The notes beneath the pieces are model-generated. The model saw only the letters and a program-made list of their open reading frames with translations, was not told where the DNA came from and made no database searches. This document shows, piece by piece, positions 33,729-43,154 of a stretch of 52,729 nucleotides of DNA (position 1 is the first letter of the stretch; the number at the start of each line of letters is the position of its first letter). Source of the stretch: Opitutaceae bacterium (lineage in GTDB: Bacteria > Verrucomicrobiota > Verrucomicrobiia > Opitutales > Opitutaceae); NCBI GenBank assembly GCA_014879845.1, contig JACSRI010000098.1, positions 1-52,729 on the forward strand, given 5' to 3'. The translations under genes and the position numbers were made by a program.

Positions 33729-34421
33729 TCACGGCGCGGACGCGAGCGCGGGATGGCTCACCACGTAGAGGCTGATTCCCTCGATCATGGCATGCGCGAC
33801 GATGACCGGCCAGAGCCGGCCCGTGCGCCAGTGATAGATGCCGAAAAGCAGGCCGAGCGGCACGATGCCGACGAGCGCGTGGGGACCCTGGTCGAGGTTG
33901 GCCAGCAGGCGCGCCAGGAGCGCGCCCCCGATCGCGAACGCCGCCCCCTGCGGCCGCAGCCGCGTCTGGATGTAACCGAGGTTGATGGCCTCCTCAAAAA
34001 GCGGATTGATCAACGCCACCAGGACCGCCGCCGGCAGGCCGAATGAAGCCTCCACGGGTACGTCGGCCAACCGGTCTCCCGCCGCGGGCAGCCCGGCGGC
34101 AAACACGAGGGCCAGCCACATCGCGGCGATCGCGCCGAAAAACACCCCAACACCACGCACCGTGTCCTGCCACGACACTTCCGGACGCAGGTCCGCCCAC
34201 GTCCGCCCGCGCCCGCGCAGGAAAAGCAGGATCAAGCCGCCGGCGACCAGTTCGAAGATGACGATCGGCCACAGGTCGGCATCACCCACCCGCACGGGAC
34301 CACGGGCCTCGTCCGTCGCGCGCGCCGCCCACAACTCCATCACGCCCGCCACGAACGGGTAACCGTAGGCGACGAGCAGGAGGATCCAGAATTCTGCACG
34401 TTCGGAGAGGCGCTTGACCAT
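33729..34421 (-). CDS. CPBP-family intramembrane protein with altered active-site motif
   Basis: A 230-residue polytopic membrane protein. The CPBP (Abi, CAAX protease and bacteriocin-processing) pattern is recognisable: NPLFEEAINLGYIQTRL stands where EExxxR is expected, then LFGIYHWRTGRLWP and VIVAHAMIEG. The first motif keeps the Glu pair but has Asn-Leu-Gly where the family has Phe-Arg-Gly, and the last motif ends in Glu rather than Asn/Asp. It may therefore be a divergent or inactive protease. ATG 34421 was preferred over GTG 34427, two codons earlier. It starts 45 bases after the GH51 fusion gene. Confidence 0.75.
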   Translation of the reverse strand: MVKRLSERAEFWILLLVAYGYPFVAGVMELWAARATDEARGPVRVGDADLWPIVIFELVAGGLILLFLRGRGRTWADLRPEVSWQDTVRGVGVFFGAIAAMWLALVFAAGLPAAGDRLADVPVEASFGLPAAVLVALINPLFEEAINLGYIQTRLRPQGAAFAIGGALLARLLANLDQGPHALVGIVPLGLLFGIYHWRTGRLWPVIVAHAMIEGISLYVVSHPALASAP

Positions 34422-34466
34422 CGCCACCCATCCAGCCGCGAGGCAGGCGGCGAGGTCAAAGGTGTT

Positions 34467-37400
34467 TCACCGCGCCCCCATCCGCAGCACGGTGGCCGAA
34501 TACGGCGGATACGTGCGCGTGTAGTCGGGGCCGCCCGCGAATCGGTAGGTTTCGAAACGCGGCGCCACGCGGTGCGGCTGCGCGAGGGTGTTGTCGTCGC
34601 TGGCCTGTGCACCCGTCAGGATCGTCGCGCGCACTTCACCGGCCGGGAGCACGGCGCCCTCGAATGCCACGGTCGCGCGCAACGGCTGGCCGAATGGATT
34701 GACCACGGTGACGACCCACTCGCGCGTGCGCTCGTCGCGCCCGGCCGTGGCGTAGATGCGGTCATACGAGCCGCGCGTGGCCTCCTGCAGGAGCGTGCCG
34801 TCGAGGGTGCACGTCACGCGATTGCCCCGCGACTCGATGCGCACGTCGTACCAGCGCCCCGTCTCGATCGTGCCAGGGATGCGCTGCAGGATCGTGCCGG
34901 GCACGTCGAGCCCGTGCTCGCGGTTGCCCCAGCCGCCGAGATTCCACCGGCCCTGCGCGCCGTCACCCGCGCCGAAGAAGATGAGAAATCCCTCCTGGCC
35001 CGCGAGCTTGCGCGCCTTGAGCGTGAGCGTGATGTCGCGCCAGGTGTCGTCACCCGTCGTGGCCTCGAGATTGGGATCCTCGAGCGTCTGGCGCAGCGCG
35101 CCGTCGACGACGCTCCACTGGCCCCGCGCGGTATTCCACCCCGCAGCCGCACCGGAGGCGAAGTCGCTGCGGTAGAGTTCCCGGCCGTCGGCACCGGTCA
35201 CGACGATGTCCTTGAACTCCGCCTGCGTGAGCCACGTACCCACGCCGATGCGACCGGCCATCTGCGGCTGGATGCGGCTCTGGCCGTCGATGCGCACCGG
35301 CAGCACGCGGTCGACGCGATGGCGCGCGAAGAGCGCCTGCGCGTGGTAGGACGGCGTGAGCACGACCCGCGTGTTGTCGAACCAGATGAGGTCGGGCCGC
35401 CACTGGTCGCGACCGAACTTCGCGAGCAGCGGCGCATACGAGGCCATGATCACGACATCGGCGTGCTTGCGCAGGCCGGTCATGTAGGCGGCCTCGGCGA
35501 GCGCGGCGCCGAGATCATTGGCGCGGCTCGCGTGATGCGCGGCGAACTCGCCGACGAAAACCTTCGGCCCGGCGCGATCGTAGGAGGCGTAGCGGTCGAC
35601 GTTCTCATAGAGCCAGTGCGGCGAGACGTAATAGTGCTCGTCGACCACCTCGGCCGGCGTGCCGGACCGGAATTTCTCCCAAGCGAACTTCCAAAGTGGG
35701 TCGTCCACGAACGGCCCCGAGGTGCTGATGATCTGGATATCCGGATACTTCGCCTTGATCGCCTGGTGAAAGGCGAAGTAACGCTCGAAGTACTGAGACT
35801 CCCACTGTTCGTTGCCCACGCCGAGGTAACGCATGTGAAACGGCTCCGGGTGCCCCATGGCGGCGCGTTTCGCGCCCCAGGTGCTCGTGGCCGGGCCGTT
35901 GGCGAACTCGATCAGGTCGAGCGCATCCTGGATCCACGGTCCAAGCTCCTCCATCGGCACGCACGGGCCCTGCCGCGCCTGGCAGGCCATGCCGCAGTTG
36001 ACCACCGGGACCGGCTCGGCGCCGATGTCCTCGCAGAACTGGAAGTACTCGTAGAAGCCGAGACCGTAAGTCTGCTGGTAATGCGGCGAGCGCCGGTCCT
36101 GCCAGAGGTTGTAGTTCTCCTTCCGCTCCGCCACATCGCCGATGGTGTCCTTCCAGCGGTAGGCGTTGGCGAGGTCGCGTCCTTCGACAATGCAGCCGCC
36201 GGGGAAGCGAAGAAAACCGGGCCTCAAGTCGGCGAGCGCCTGGGCGAGGTCGGCGCGCAGGCCGTTGCGACGCCCCCTGAAGGTGCGCTCGGGGAAGAGC
36301 GAGATCATGTCGAGGTCGATCGTGCCCACGCCTTGCGCGACGAGAACGAGCCGCGCATCGACGTCGCCGCCCGTCGCCTGGATCGGCGCATCGATGCGCT
36401 GCCATTTCGTGGTCGAGCCGGTGGCGGTCGCATCGACCTCCAATTCGCCCAGCACCGCGCCGGTGGCGCTCTCAAGGGTGATGCGCAACGGCACGGACTT
36501 GCCCTGCATCACGCGCGTGTAGAGGGAGAACCGATACGTCTCGCCCGCCTTCACGGCGAGGCCGTCGAAGCCGTCGTTGGCCAGGCCGAACCCGCGATCA
36601 CGGCCGGAGCCGGCCTGGGCGACCACAAGGCGGATGGCCGTGGGATTGTTCGGATGGATCGGCGATTCGCGGACGATCGTCGCGGTGCCGGCCGCGCCGC
36701 CTCGCACGACGTCGGTCCAGCTGTGGCGGTGCTCGGCCTGCTCGAAGGAACGGTTCTCGATGAGTTCGGCGTAGAGGCCGCCGTCAGCGGCGTAGTTGAT
36801 GTCCTCGAAGAACAGGCCGTGCAGGGTCGGCTCCACCGCGAGACCCGGGGCCTTCGCGTCGACGGCGATGCGCACCTGCGCGGGCGCGGCCGCGGGTGGC
36901 GTGAGTGCGATCGACGTCGGCGCATCGCGGTCGCAGGTCAGCCGGCCGTCGACGAGTTGGAGCTCGGTCACGAGGATGGAGCTGCGGCGCTGCTCGTAGC
37001 CGTCGACCGGCGCGCGGTCGACGAGCCGGCCCGGATGCGTGAAGTAGAAGAGGAAGGCGCGGTCGCCGTTCACGACGACGTCGCAGTGACCGCCCTTGAC
37101 TTGATCGTCGGGCCCGCGGCCGGGCTTCTCCAGGAGATTGTCCCCAGGCTGGCGCGTCCACGTCGTGAGATCGTCGGAGCGGTAGACCGCGAGGCCGCGC
37201 CACACGTCGGTGATCATCCAATACGCGTCGCGCCAGCGAAACACCTTCGGGCCCTCGCCCGGCTGGTCGGCGACGACCTTGCCCTGGTCGCTCCACGTGA
37301 CGAGATCGGCGCTGTCGGCGACGTAGATCGACTTTCCGTCGCGCTCATTGTTGTACCACATGCGCCACGTGCCGTCGGGCAGAGGGAAGACGCTGGCGTC

Positions 37401-37925
37401 GATCACGCGATCGGACGCGAGCGCGATCACACGCGGGTGATGCCAGGAACGCAGGTCGGTGCTGGTGAGGTGCACGATCGAGCGCGGGTGGTTCCAGTTC
37501 TCAAACACGCCCGGCACGACGGTGAGGAACATGTGGTGCATGCCATCCGGCGTGGTGATGACATCCGGCGCCCAGTGCGTGGGCTCGGCCCCGCCGATCT
37601 CCGGCGGAAGGTCGATCTGCGCCTCGCCGCTGTAGCTCCACGTCGCACCTCCATCCGTCGACTCGGCGATGCCGATGCGCGTGCCGTGCACCCAGGCCAC
37701 GCCGGACAGGCCGTCGGCGCGCGCCCGCCGGTTGGTGTAGAACATCCACCACGCGCCGCGGTGTGGGTTCCAGATCACGACGGGATCAGCCGCGCCGTCG
37801 AAGACCGGGTCGCGGTAGAGCGGCTGCGGCGCGGCGGAGCCCGGGTCACGAACGGAGTCGGCCGCAGCCAGGGGCGCGAGTGACGCGAGGACGGCGAGCA
37901 GGCCGAGGCAAAGGAATGGTCTCAT
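34467..37925 (-). CDS. GH43-like / GH51 alpha-L-arabinofuranosidase fusion
   Basis: A 1152-residue exported enzyme with signal peptide (MRPFLCLGLLAVLASLAPLA). Residues about 35-345 form a five-bladed propeller of the GH43 type, with candidate triad Asp47 (AADPVV), Asp176 (VIDASVF) and Glu224 (GEGPKVF). The rest is a GH51 arabinofuranosidase: LHGLFFEDINYAADGGLYAE, acid/base Glu706 (GVGNEQWE) and nucleophile Glu793 (VFVGEFAAHH), with a beta-sandwich insertion (about 920-1070) before the end. Both modules suggest release of arabinose from pectic arabinan or arabinoxylan. It is the last gene of the pectin locus, 164 bases after the esterase-pectinesterase gene. A natural GH43+GH51 pair in one chain is uncommon. 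Confidence 0.88.
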   Translation of the reverse strand: MRPFLCLGLLAVLASLAPLAAADSVRDPGSAAPQPLYRDPVFDGAADPVVIWNPHRGAWWMFYTNRRARADGLSGVAWVHGTRIGIAESTDGGATWSYSGEAQIDLPPEIGGAEPTHWAPDVITTPDGMHHMFLTVVPGVFENWNHPRSIVHLTSTDLRSWHHPRVIALASDRVIDASVFPLPDGTWRMWYNNERDGKSIYVADSADLVTWSDQGKVVADQPGEGPKVFRWRDAYWMITDVWRGLAVYRSDDLTTWTRQPGDNLLEKPGRGPDDQVKGGHCDVVVNGDRAFLFYFTHPGRLVDRAPVDGYEQRRSSILVTELQLVDGRLTCDRDAPTSIALTPPAAAPAQVRIAVDAKAPGLAVEPTLHGLFFEDINYAADGGLYAELIENRSFEQAEHRHSWTDVVRGGAAGTATIVRESPIHPNNPTAIRLVVAQAGSGRDRGFGLANDGFDGLAVKAGETYRFSLYTRVMQGKSVPLRITLESATGAVLGELEVDATATGSTTKWQRIDAPIQATGGDVDARLVLVAQGVGTIDLDMISLFPERTFRGRRNGLRADLAQALADLRPGFLRFPGGCIVEGRDLANAYRWKDTIGDVAERKENYNLWQDRRSPHYQQTYGLGFYEYFQFCEDIGAEPVPVVNCGMACQARQGPCVPMEELGPWIQDALDLIEFANGPATSTWGAKRAAMGHPEPFHMRYLGVGNEQWESQYFERYFAFHQAIKAKYPDIQIISTSGPFVDDPLWKFAWEKFRSGTPAEVVDEHYYVSPHWLYENVDRYASYDRAGPKVFVGEFAAHHASRANDLGAALAEAAYMTGLRKHADVVIMASYAPLLAKFGRDQWRPDLIWFDNTRVVLTPSYHAQALFARHRVDRVLPVRIDGQSRIQPQMAGRIGVGTWLTQAEFKDIVVTGADGRELYRSDFASGAAAGWNTARGQWSVVDGALRQTLEDPNLEATTGDDTWRDITLTLKARKLAGQEGFLIFFGAGDGAQGRWNLGGWGNREHGLDVPGTILQRIPGTIETGRWYDVRIESRGNRVTCTLDGTLLQEATRGSYDRIYATAGRDERTREWVVTVVNPFGQPLRATVAFEGAVLPAGEVRATILTGAQASDDNTLAQPHRVAPRFETYRFAGGPDYTRTYPPYSATVLRMGAR

Positions 37926-38089
37926 GGGGCGAGGCGGAGGATGTGGGTGAGCGCGCGGGCGACTTCAGGCAAGGCCCGCATGCGCAGGACAGATTGAGCG
38001 ACGAAGGTGCGACGGGCAACCCAGCCAGCCGGACAAAACACCATGCGACGTCCCGTCGTCGAACCCGACACGGGCGGCGAGATCCGTGG

Positions 38090-40141
38090 CTACTTGGCAG
38101 GGAGTGTTAGGGACGCACGCCGTGGCCACGCCCCGGCCTCGCTCGCGATGATCACGCCGCCCAGATCGGTGCCCTCGCGTGCCGCGCCAAACGTCAGGCG
38201 CCGCGAGCCGCTGCCGCCCACGTAGGTCACGCGGCGTCCATCGCGCAGGACCACCGTCGGCACACCCTTGACCGTGACCACCTCGGAAAACGTCAGCACC
38301 ACCTCGCCGGAGTCGAGCGGCTCGACGCGGTCGATGCGCGGCGCGTCGGTGCGCTCAGGATCCCACGTCGCGGCAAAGGTCCAGGCCGGCGTGATCTGCC
38401 CGGGCGTCGGCGCTCCGTCGGCCGCGACGAGATTGTCGGCGTGCCAGGCGTAGTCGCCGCCGTCGCGGTGGCAGTTCCAGAAATAGAAGCGCTCGCCCCA
38501 GAGGTTCTTCTTGTCGAGTTCGCGGTTGCGCGCGATGTCCGCCTCGGTCGCGGGCTTGTCGCCCAGCGGGTAGATCACGCGATAGGGCGCGCGATCGCGC
38601 ATCGTGGCCGAGAACGTGGCGTCGAGCAGGTAGAACTGCGCGTCGGCGTGGTGACGCGCCAGATACCAATCCGGGGGGCCATCGAAGCGGCAGTCGCGCA
38701 GCACGAACTTCATGTCGCGTGCGCGGCTGCCATCGTGCCAGATCGCGGCGGTGGCGCCGGGATTGACCTGCGTGATCACGCTGTCGCGCATGAAGCACCA
38801 GCCGCGCGGGCAGACGAAGTCGACCGAGCCCTTCACATCGAGCCGCGCGTGGTAATAGCGCCCGCCGTTGGCCCAGAGCGAGAGCGTGTCGGCGCCGTGG
38901 CTCCAGACGTTGGCATCCTGCACGACCGTGCGGTCGCCGCGTCCGAAGATGGCGAAGGCGTGCGGGCCGATCACGCCGTGGGTGTTGCGCACGGTCATGG
39001 CCTCGATCACGCAGTCGTCGCCCTCGATATTGATCACGGCGCGGCCGATCAAGTCGGGCTTTTCCGAAAACTCGTTCATGCCCTGCGCGAACTCCACGAT
39101 CGTCGCATCGCGGCTCTCGCCCCGCAGGGTCACGCAGTCCGCATCGATGCGCACCTTCTCGCGATACACGCCGTCGCGTATCCAGACGACGGTGCGCTCG
39201 CGCCGGCCGACCGGGATCGAACGCAGGGCGGCGCCGATCGTGGCAAAGTCGCCATCGCCGCGCGCCGACACGACGAGATCCGGCGCGGGCGACTCCAAGG
39301 TGCGCCGCAGCCACGCGACGAGACGGCGCGGCCAGGCGGGATCGTGCTTGGCCCACTCGGAGAGCCGGTGCGGCGCGCCGGGCAGCGTGATCAGTTCACA
39401 CGATACGCGCGCCTCGCGCAGTTTCGCCTGGAAGTTGAGTGTCTGCTGGGAGGGCACGGTCTTGTCCGCGTCGCCGTGCAGGATGAGGAATGGCGGCAGT
39501 CCCGGCCGCACGTGGTTGATCGGCGAGGACGCGCGCAGGACCTCGAGCGCCTCGGGCGTGACCTCCTTGGCGAGTCCGTGGAGGTTCTGCAGGGCGAGGC
39601 TCACGCCGCCGCGGATCGGTAGTTCCTGCTCGAAGTCAGTGACCGGCGCAAAGCCCACCACCGCCTGCACGCGCGTGTCGTCCTCGGCCACCACGCCGGC
39701 CATGCAGGCGAGATGACCGCCGGCGGAGTGACCGAAGAGCGCGATGCGTGACGGGTCGCCGCCGTAGTCGGCGGCATGTGCCTTGACCCAACGGACCGCG
39801 ATCTGCACGTCGTCGAGACAGGCCGGCCAGCGATGGGCGGACGCAAGCCGGTAATTGATGGAGAACGCGAGGATTCCCGCCTGCTCGATCGGCGTGAACC
39901 ACACCGAGATGTCGGCGCCGCCGCCGGGCGTTTCCGGCATGCCCTTGTCGCCGCTCCCCCACCCGCCGCCGTGGATCATGATCACGACGGGAAACGGCCC
40001 CTCGCCAGCCGGCCGGCGCACGTCGAGGAGCAAGCGCTCGCCGGCGGCGATGCCGTACTCCACATCGCTGATCAACTCGGCGCGGAGTGGACCGCCCGAA
40101 AGGGCCAACGCGATCAGCACGCTCGCAAACCAGGCACGCAT
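38090..40141 (-). CDS. Carbohydrate esterase / pectinesterase fusion
   Basis: A 683-residue exported protein (signal MRAWFASVLIALALSG, cleavage near residue 21). The first half is an alpha/beta-hydrolase of the BD-FAE/acetyl-xylan esterase kind: oxyanion HGGGWG (57-62), Ser139 (GHSAGGH), Asp226 (HGDADKTVP) and His258. The second half (about 288-610) is a CE8 pectin methylesterase, starting VSARGDGDFATIGAAL, with the two catalytic Asp at 418 (GADTL) and 441 (GSVDFV). A short beta domain (about 612-683) closes the protein. It could remove both acetyl and methyl groups from pectin. It lies seven bases after the transporter gene. Confidence 0.88.
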   Translation of the reverse strand: MRAWFASVLIALALSGGPLRAELISDVEYGIAAGERLLLDVRRPAGEGPFPVVIMIHGGGWGSGDKGMPETPGGGADISVWFTPIEQAGILAFSINYRLASAHRWPACLDDVQIAVRWVKAHAADYGGDPSRIALFGHSAGGHLACMAGVVAEDDTRVQAVVGFAPVTDFEQELPIRGGVSLALQNLHGLAKEVTPEALEVLRASSPINHVRPGLPPFLILHGDADKTVPSQQTLNFQAKLREARVSCELITLPGAPHRLSEWAKHDPAWPRRLVAWLRRTLESPAPDLVVSARGDGDFATIGAALRSIPVGRRERTVVWIRDGVYREKVRIDADCVTLRGESRDATIVEFAQGMNEFSEKPDLIGRAVINIEGDDCVIEAMTVRNTHGVIGPHAFAIFGRGDRTVVQDANVWSHGADTLSLWANGGRYYHARLDVKGSVDFVCPRGWCFMRDSVITQVNPGATAAIWHDGSRARDMKFVLRDCRFDGPPDWYLARHHADAQFYLLDATFSATMRDRAPYRVIYPLGDKPATEADIARNRELDKKNLWGERFYFWNCHRDGGDYAWHADNLVAADGAPTPGQITPAWTFAATWDPERTDAPRIDRVEPLDSGEVVLTFSEVVTVKGVPTVVLRDGRRVTYVGGSGSRRLTFGAAREGTDLGGVIIASEAGAWPRRASLTLPAK

Positions 40142-40148
40142 GCGCGGC

Positions 40149-41567
40149 TCACTCCTTCCGTTCGCCAAGACGCGGCACCAGAATCTGGATGGCGAGGAGC
40201 GAGATCACGTACATGCCCGAGAAATACGCGAAGACGAGCAGGTAGCCGCTCGCATCGCCGAGCCCGAAGTAGTCGGCCCCGCTCGCCTTGGTCGACTGGA
40301 GGATCTCGCCGGTGAAGCCGTTGACGAATCCACCCGTGAAGTAGGAGACGAATCCACCGAGCCCGACCACGGAACTGATCGTCTGCTTTGGCATGGTGTC
40401 AGAGACGATGCTGAAAAGGTTGGCCGACCAGCCCTGGTGCGCCGAACCCGCCACGCCCACGATCACCACTGCGAGCCAGACGCTGCCGGCGAACGGCGCG
40501 AGAAACACCGGCACCACGGCGAGCGCACATGCGAGGAGCGAGACCTTGCGGGCCGCGTTGACCGACCAGCCCATGCCGAGGAGTTTCCCGGCCAGCCAGC
40601 CGCCCGCCACACCGCCGATCGCCGCGACCGCGAAGAAGGCCCCCGTCCACCACCCCACCGCCTGCGTCTCGAGGCCGAAACGCTTGCCGAGAAAGTCGGG
40701 CACGAAGAACTGGTAGAAACCCCACGCCGGCCCCGCGAGGATGCTCGCGATGACAAACGCCCACACCGGGCGATACCGCAGCAGCGAGAGCCACGGCACC
40801 TTGACCTTCTTCTCTGCGGCGACCGGCTTGTCGCTCTGGATGTAGGCGAGTTCGACCGGGGAGAGATGCTTGTGCTTCTCCGGAGCCTCGTAGATCCACC
40901 ACCAGACCGCCACCCAGACGAAGCCGGTGCCACCGGTGATGTAGAACGTCGATTCCCAGCCGAGGTGACGGTAGAGCCACGGCACGGCGATCGGGCACAC
41001 GATCGCGCCGACATTGGTGCCGGCGTTGAACAGGCCCGTCGCGAGCGCGCGCTCCTTCACCGGGTACCACTCGGCCACGGCCTTGATCGCGCCCGGAAAG
41101 TTGCCTCCCTCGGTCAGTCCGAGCGCGATGCGCGCCAGCATGAAGCCCGCAGCCGTCATCGGCAGTGTGAGCGTCATGAGCGCAAAACCCTTGTCGAAGG
41201 AGAGCCACGGATACGTCATCTCGAAGCGCGACCCGACATCGATCAGCCCGCACAGGCCATGGGCCGTCGCGGCACAGCTCCAGAGCGTGACGAAGATCGG
41301 CAGGCCCTTCTTCACGCCCCAGCGATCCATCAGCCGCCCGCCGAGCAGGTAGCCAAAGGCATAGGCAAAGGAGAACGCGGCGGTGATCCAGCCATAGTCG
41401 GCATCGGACCAGCCAAGCTCGCGGCAGAGGTCCTTCTTGAGGATGGCGAGCACGAGGCGGTCGAGGTAATTGACCGCGACCGAGAAGAAGAGCAGCCCGC
41501 AGATGACCCAGCGGAAGTTTCCACCGGCGGACTTCGGAGCGGGAGGCGAGGCTTCAGAGGAGGACAT
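40149..41567 (-). CDS. MFS transporter, hexuronate (ExuT-like) type
   Basis: A 472-residue twelve-helix major facilitator of the anion:cation symporter group. Early NFRWVICGLLFFSVAVNYLDR and ALGLTEGGNFPGAIKAVAEW, with GLFNAGTNVGAI, are typical of ExuT, GarP and related sugar-acid transporters. Start ATG 41567; the 81 codons of extra frame upstream are Pro/Arg-rich. Embedded among pectin-degrading genes, the most likely substrate is galacturonate, brought in by proton symport across the inner membrane. It is 43 bases after the GH28 gene. Confidence 0.88.
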   Translation of the reverse strand: MSSSEASPPAPKSAGGNFRWVICGLLFFSVAVNYLDRLVLAILKKDLCRELGWSDADYGWITAAFSFAYAFGYLLGGRLMDRWGVKKGLPIFVTLWSCAATAHGLCGLIDVGSRFEMTYPWLSFDKGFALMTLTLPMTAAGFMLARIALGLTEGGNFPGAIKAVAEWYPVKERALATGLFNAGTNVGAIVCPIAVPWLYRHLGWESTFYITGGTGFVWVAVWWWIYEAPEKHKHLSPVELAYIQSDKPVAAEKKVKVPWLSLLRYRPVWAFVIASILAGPAWGFYQFFVPDFLGKRFGLETQAVGWWTGAFFAVAAIGGVAGGWLAGKLLGMGWSVNAARKVSLLACALAVVPVFLAPFAGSVWLAVVIVGVAGSAHQGWSANLFSIVSDTMPKQTISSVVGLGGFVSYFTGGFVNGFTGEILQSTKASGADYFGLGDASGYLLVFAYFSGMYVISLLAIQILVPRLGERKE

Positions 41568-41610
41568 GGGGTGAAGACAACCAGCGGTGGCGGGTGCGGA
41601 CGGAGGTCGC

Positions 41611-43152
41611 TCAGGGCACGAGCGTGACTGAATCAGCCGGCGCGCCATCCGCGAGGACGAAGGGCTGCGCCGCGCCGGAGAGGTCGCTCGCCTCGATGCG
41701 CACGCCGCGCGAGCCCGGGCCCGAGAGTTTCATGAAACTCTCCAGGCCGTCCGGCGCCTTCGCGCCGCGGATGACGACGCCACGCGCGTCGGTGAGCTCG
41801 AAGGCCGGACCCTGCGCCGGAGCAATCGTGACGCGATCGAACGAAAGATCCTGCACATGTGTCGCGATGACGCCCTTCGTGGACGTGATGGTGACGTCCT
41901 CGAAATGCACGTCGCGGATGAGCGAGTCGTCCATGCCGGTGATGCGCACGGCGACGGGCGCGCCGTGGCCAGTGACGCGGCGCACGTTGATGTTTCGAAA
42001 CACCGGCGGCTTGCGCGTGATCGTGGCATTGCGGTCGGCCGTGTAGTCCATGTTGAGAATCACGACCTCGTACTGCATGTCGCGCACGGTGATATTCTCG
42101 ACCCACACGTTCTCGACCACGCCTCCGCGGTCGGCGCGCGACTTGATGCGCAGCGCGCGGTCGGTGCCCTCGAACTCGCAGTCGTGCATATAGACATTGC
42201 GCACGTCGCCGGACATCTCGCTGCCGATGACGAGGCCGCCGTGGCCGCGCCGCGAGGAGCACCAGCGCATGACGACATTTTCCGTGGGCTTGGCGACCCG
42301 CCAGCCGTCCTCGTTGTAGCCGGACTTGAGCACGAGGCAGTCGTCGCCCGTGTCGAACACGCAATGCTCGACGAGCAGGTTGCGGCAGGAGTCGGGGTCG
42401 ATGCCGTCGTTGTTCGGCCCGTCGGTGAGCACGTGCACCCGGCGGATGATCACATCCTCGCAATAGATCGGATGGATCGTCCAGTTCGGCCCGCTGCCGA
42501 TGGTGAAACCCTCCATGAGCACGTTGCGGCAGTTGAAGAATACGACAAAGCTCGGGCGGATCGCCGCCTCCTCGGTGCCGTAGATGCGCTGCTCGACGGG
42601 CACACCGCGGCGCTCGAGCTGGAAGATCTCCTTGGTCTCTTTGGTTTTCCACGGCCACCACGCGGCGGCGTTGCCGTTGAGCCTGCCCGGCCCGGTGATC
42701 GCGACGTTCTCGCAATCGCGCGCGTAGATCAGCGGCGAGTAGTTGTAGAACTCGATGCCACCACCGCGGACGAGCACGACGGGGAGGTAATCGGTGAACA
42801 CGTCGCTGAAAACAATCTCCGCGCCCTCGGCGAGATGCAGGTCGATGCGGCTCCTCAGGTGGATCGGTCCGGTGAGCCATTTGCCCGCGGGCACGAGGAC
42901 GCGCCCGCCGCCAGCCTCGGCACAGGCCGCGATCGCGGCGGCAAAGGCGGCGGTGTTCTTCGCCGCGCCGCCCTCGACCGCGCCGTGGTCGCGGATGTCG
43001 ACGACGCGGTCGGGAAACACCGGCCGTTGCAGCTGCTTCATCGGAAACGGCGCCGAGATCGGAGCGATCGGCTCAAGTTCTGTGGAAGCGCGAACGGCGG
43101 TGACGAGCCCGGCCGCGATCGCGCCGGCGAGGACTACCCGGATGGCGTGCAT
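41611..43152 (-). CDS. GH28 polygalacturonase
   Basis: A 513-residue exported right-handed beta-helix enzyme (signal MHAIRVVLAGAIAAGLVTAVRA). All GH28 signatures are present: NNDG at 247-250 (Asp249), DTGDD at 267-271 (Asp270, Asp271), GHG at 303-305 (His304) and RIKS at 335-338. It would hydrolyse alpha-1,4 bonds in de-esterified homogalacturonan; endo or exo mode cannot be told apart here. Its ATG is two bases after the GH43 stop, so the two are tightly coupled. Confidence 0.93.
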   Translation of the reverse strand: MHAIRVVLAGAIAAGLVTAVRASTELEPIAPISAPFPMKQLQRPVFPDRVVDIRDHGAVEGGAAKNTAAFAAAIAACAEAGGGRVLVPAGKWLTGPIHLRSRIDLHLAEGAEIVFSDVFTDYLPVVLVRGGGIEFYNYSPLIYARDCENVAITGPGRLNGNAAAWWPWKTKETKEIFQLERRGVPVEQRIYGTEEAAIRPSFVVFFNCRNVLMEGFTIGSGPNWTIHPIYCEDVIIRRVHVLTDGPNNDGIDPDSCRNLLVEHCVFDTGDDCLVLKSGYNEDGWRVAKPTENVVMRWCSSRRGHGGLVIGSEMSGDVRNVYMHDCEFEGTDRALRIKSRADRGGVVENVWVENITVRDMQYEVVILNMDYTADRNATITRKPPVFRNINVRRVTGHGAPVAVRITGMDDSLIRDVHFEDVTITSTKGVIATHVQDLSFDRVTIAPAQGPAFELTDARGVVIRGAKAPDGLESFMKLSGPGSRGVRIEASDLSGAAQPFVLADGAPADSVTLVP

Positions 43153-43154
43153 GG

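Noticed and set aside
34572-37883. Open frame of 1103 codons on the plus strand opposite the GH43-GH51 gene
   Set aside because: It is Arg/Ala/Asp/Val-rich low-complexity sequence without any domain, exactly antisense to a gene with complete catalytic motifs. Long antisense frames are expected in this GC-rich DNA.
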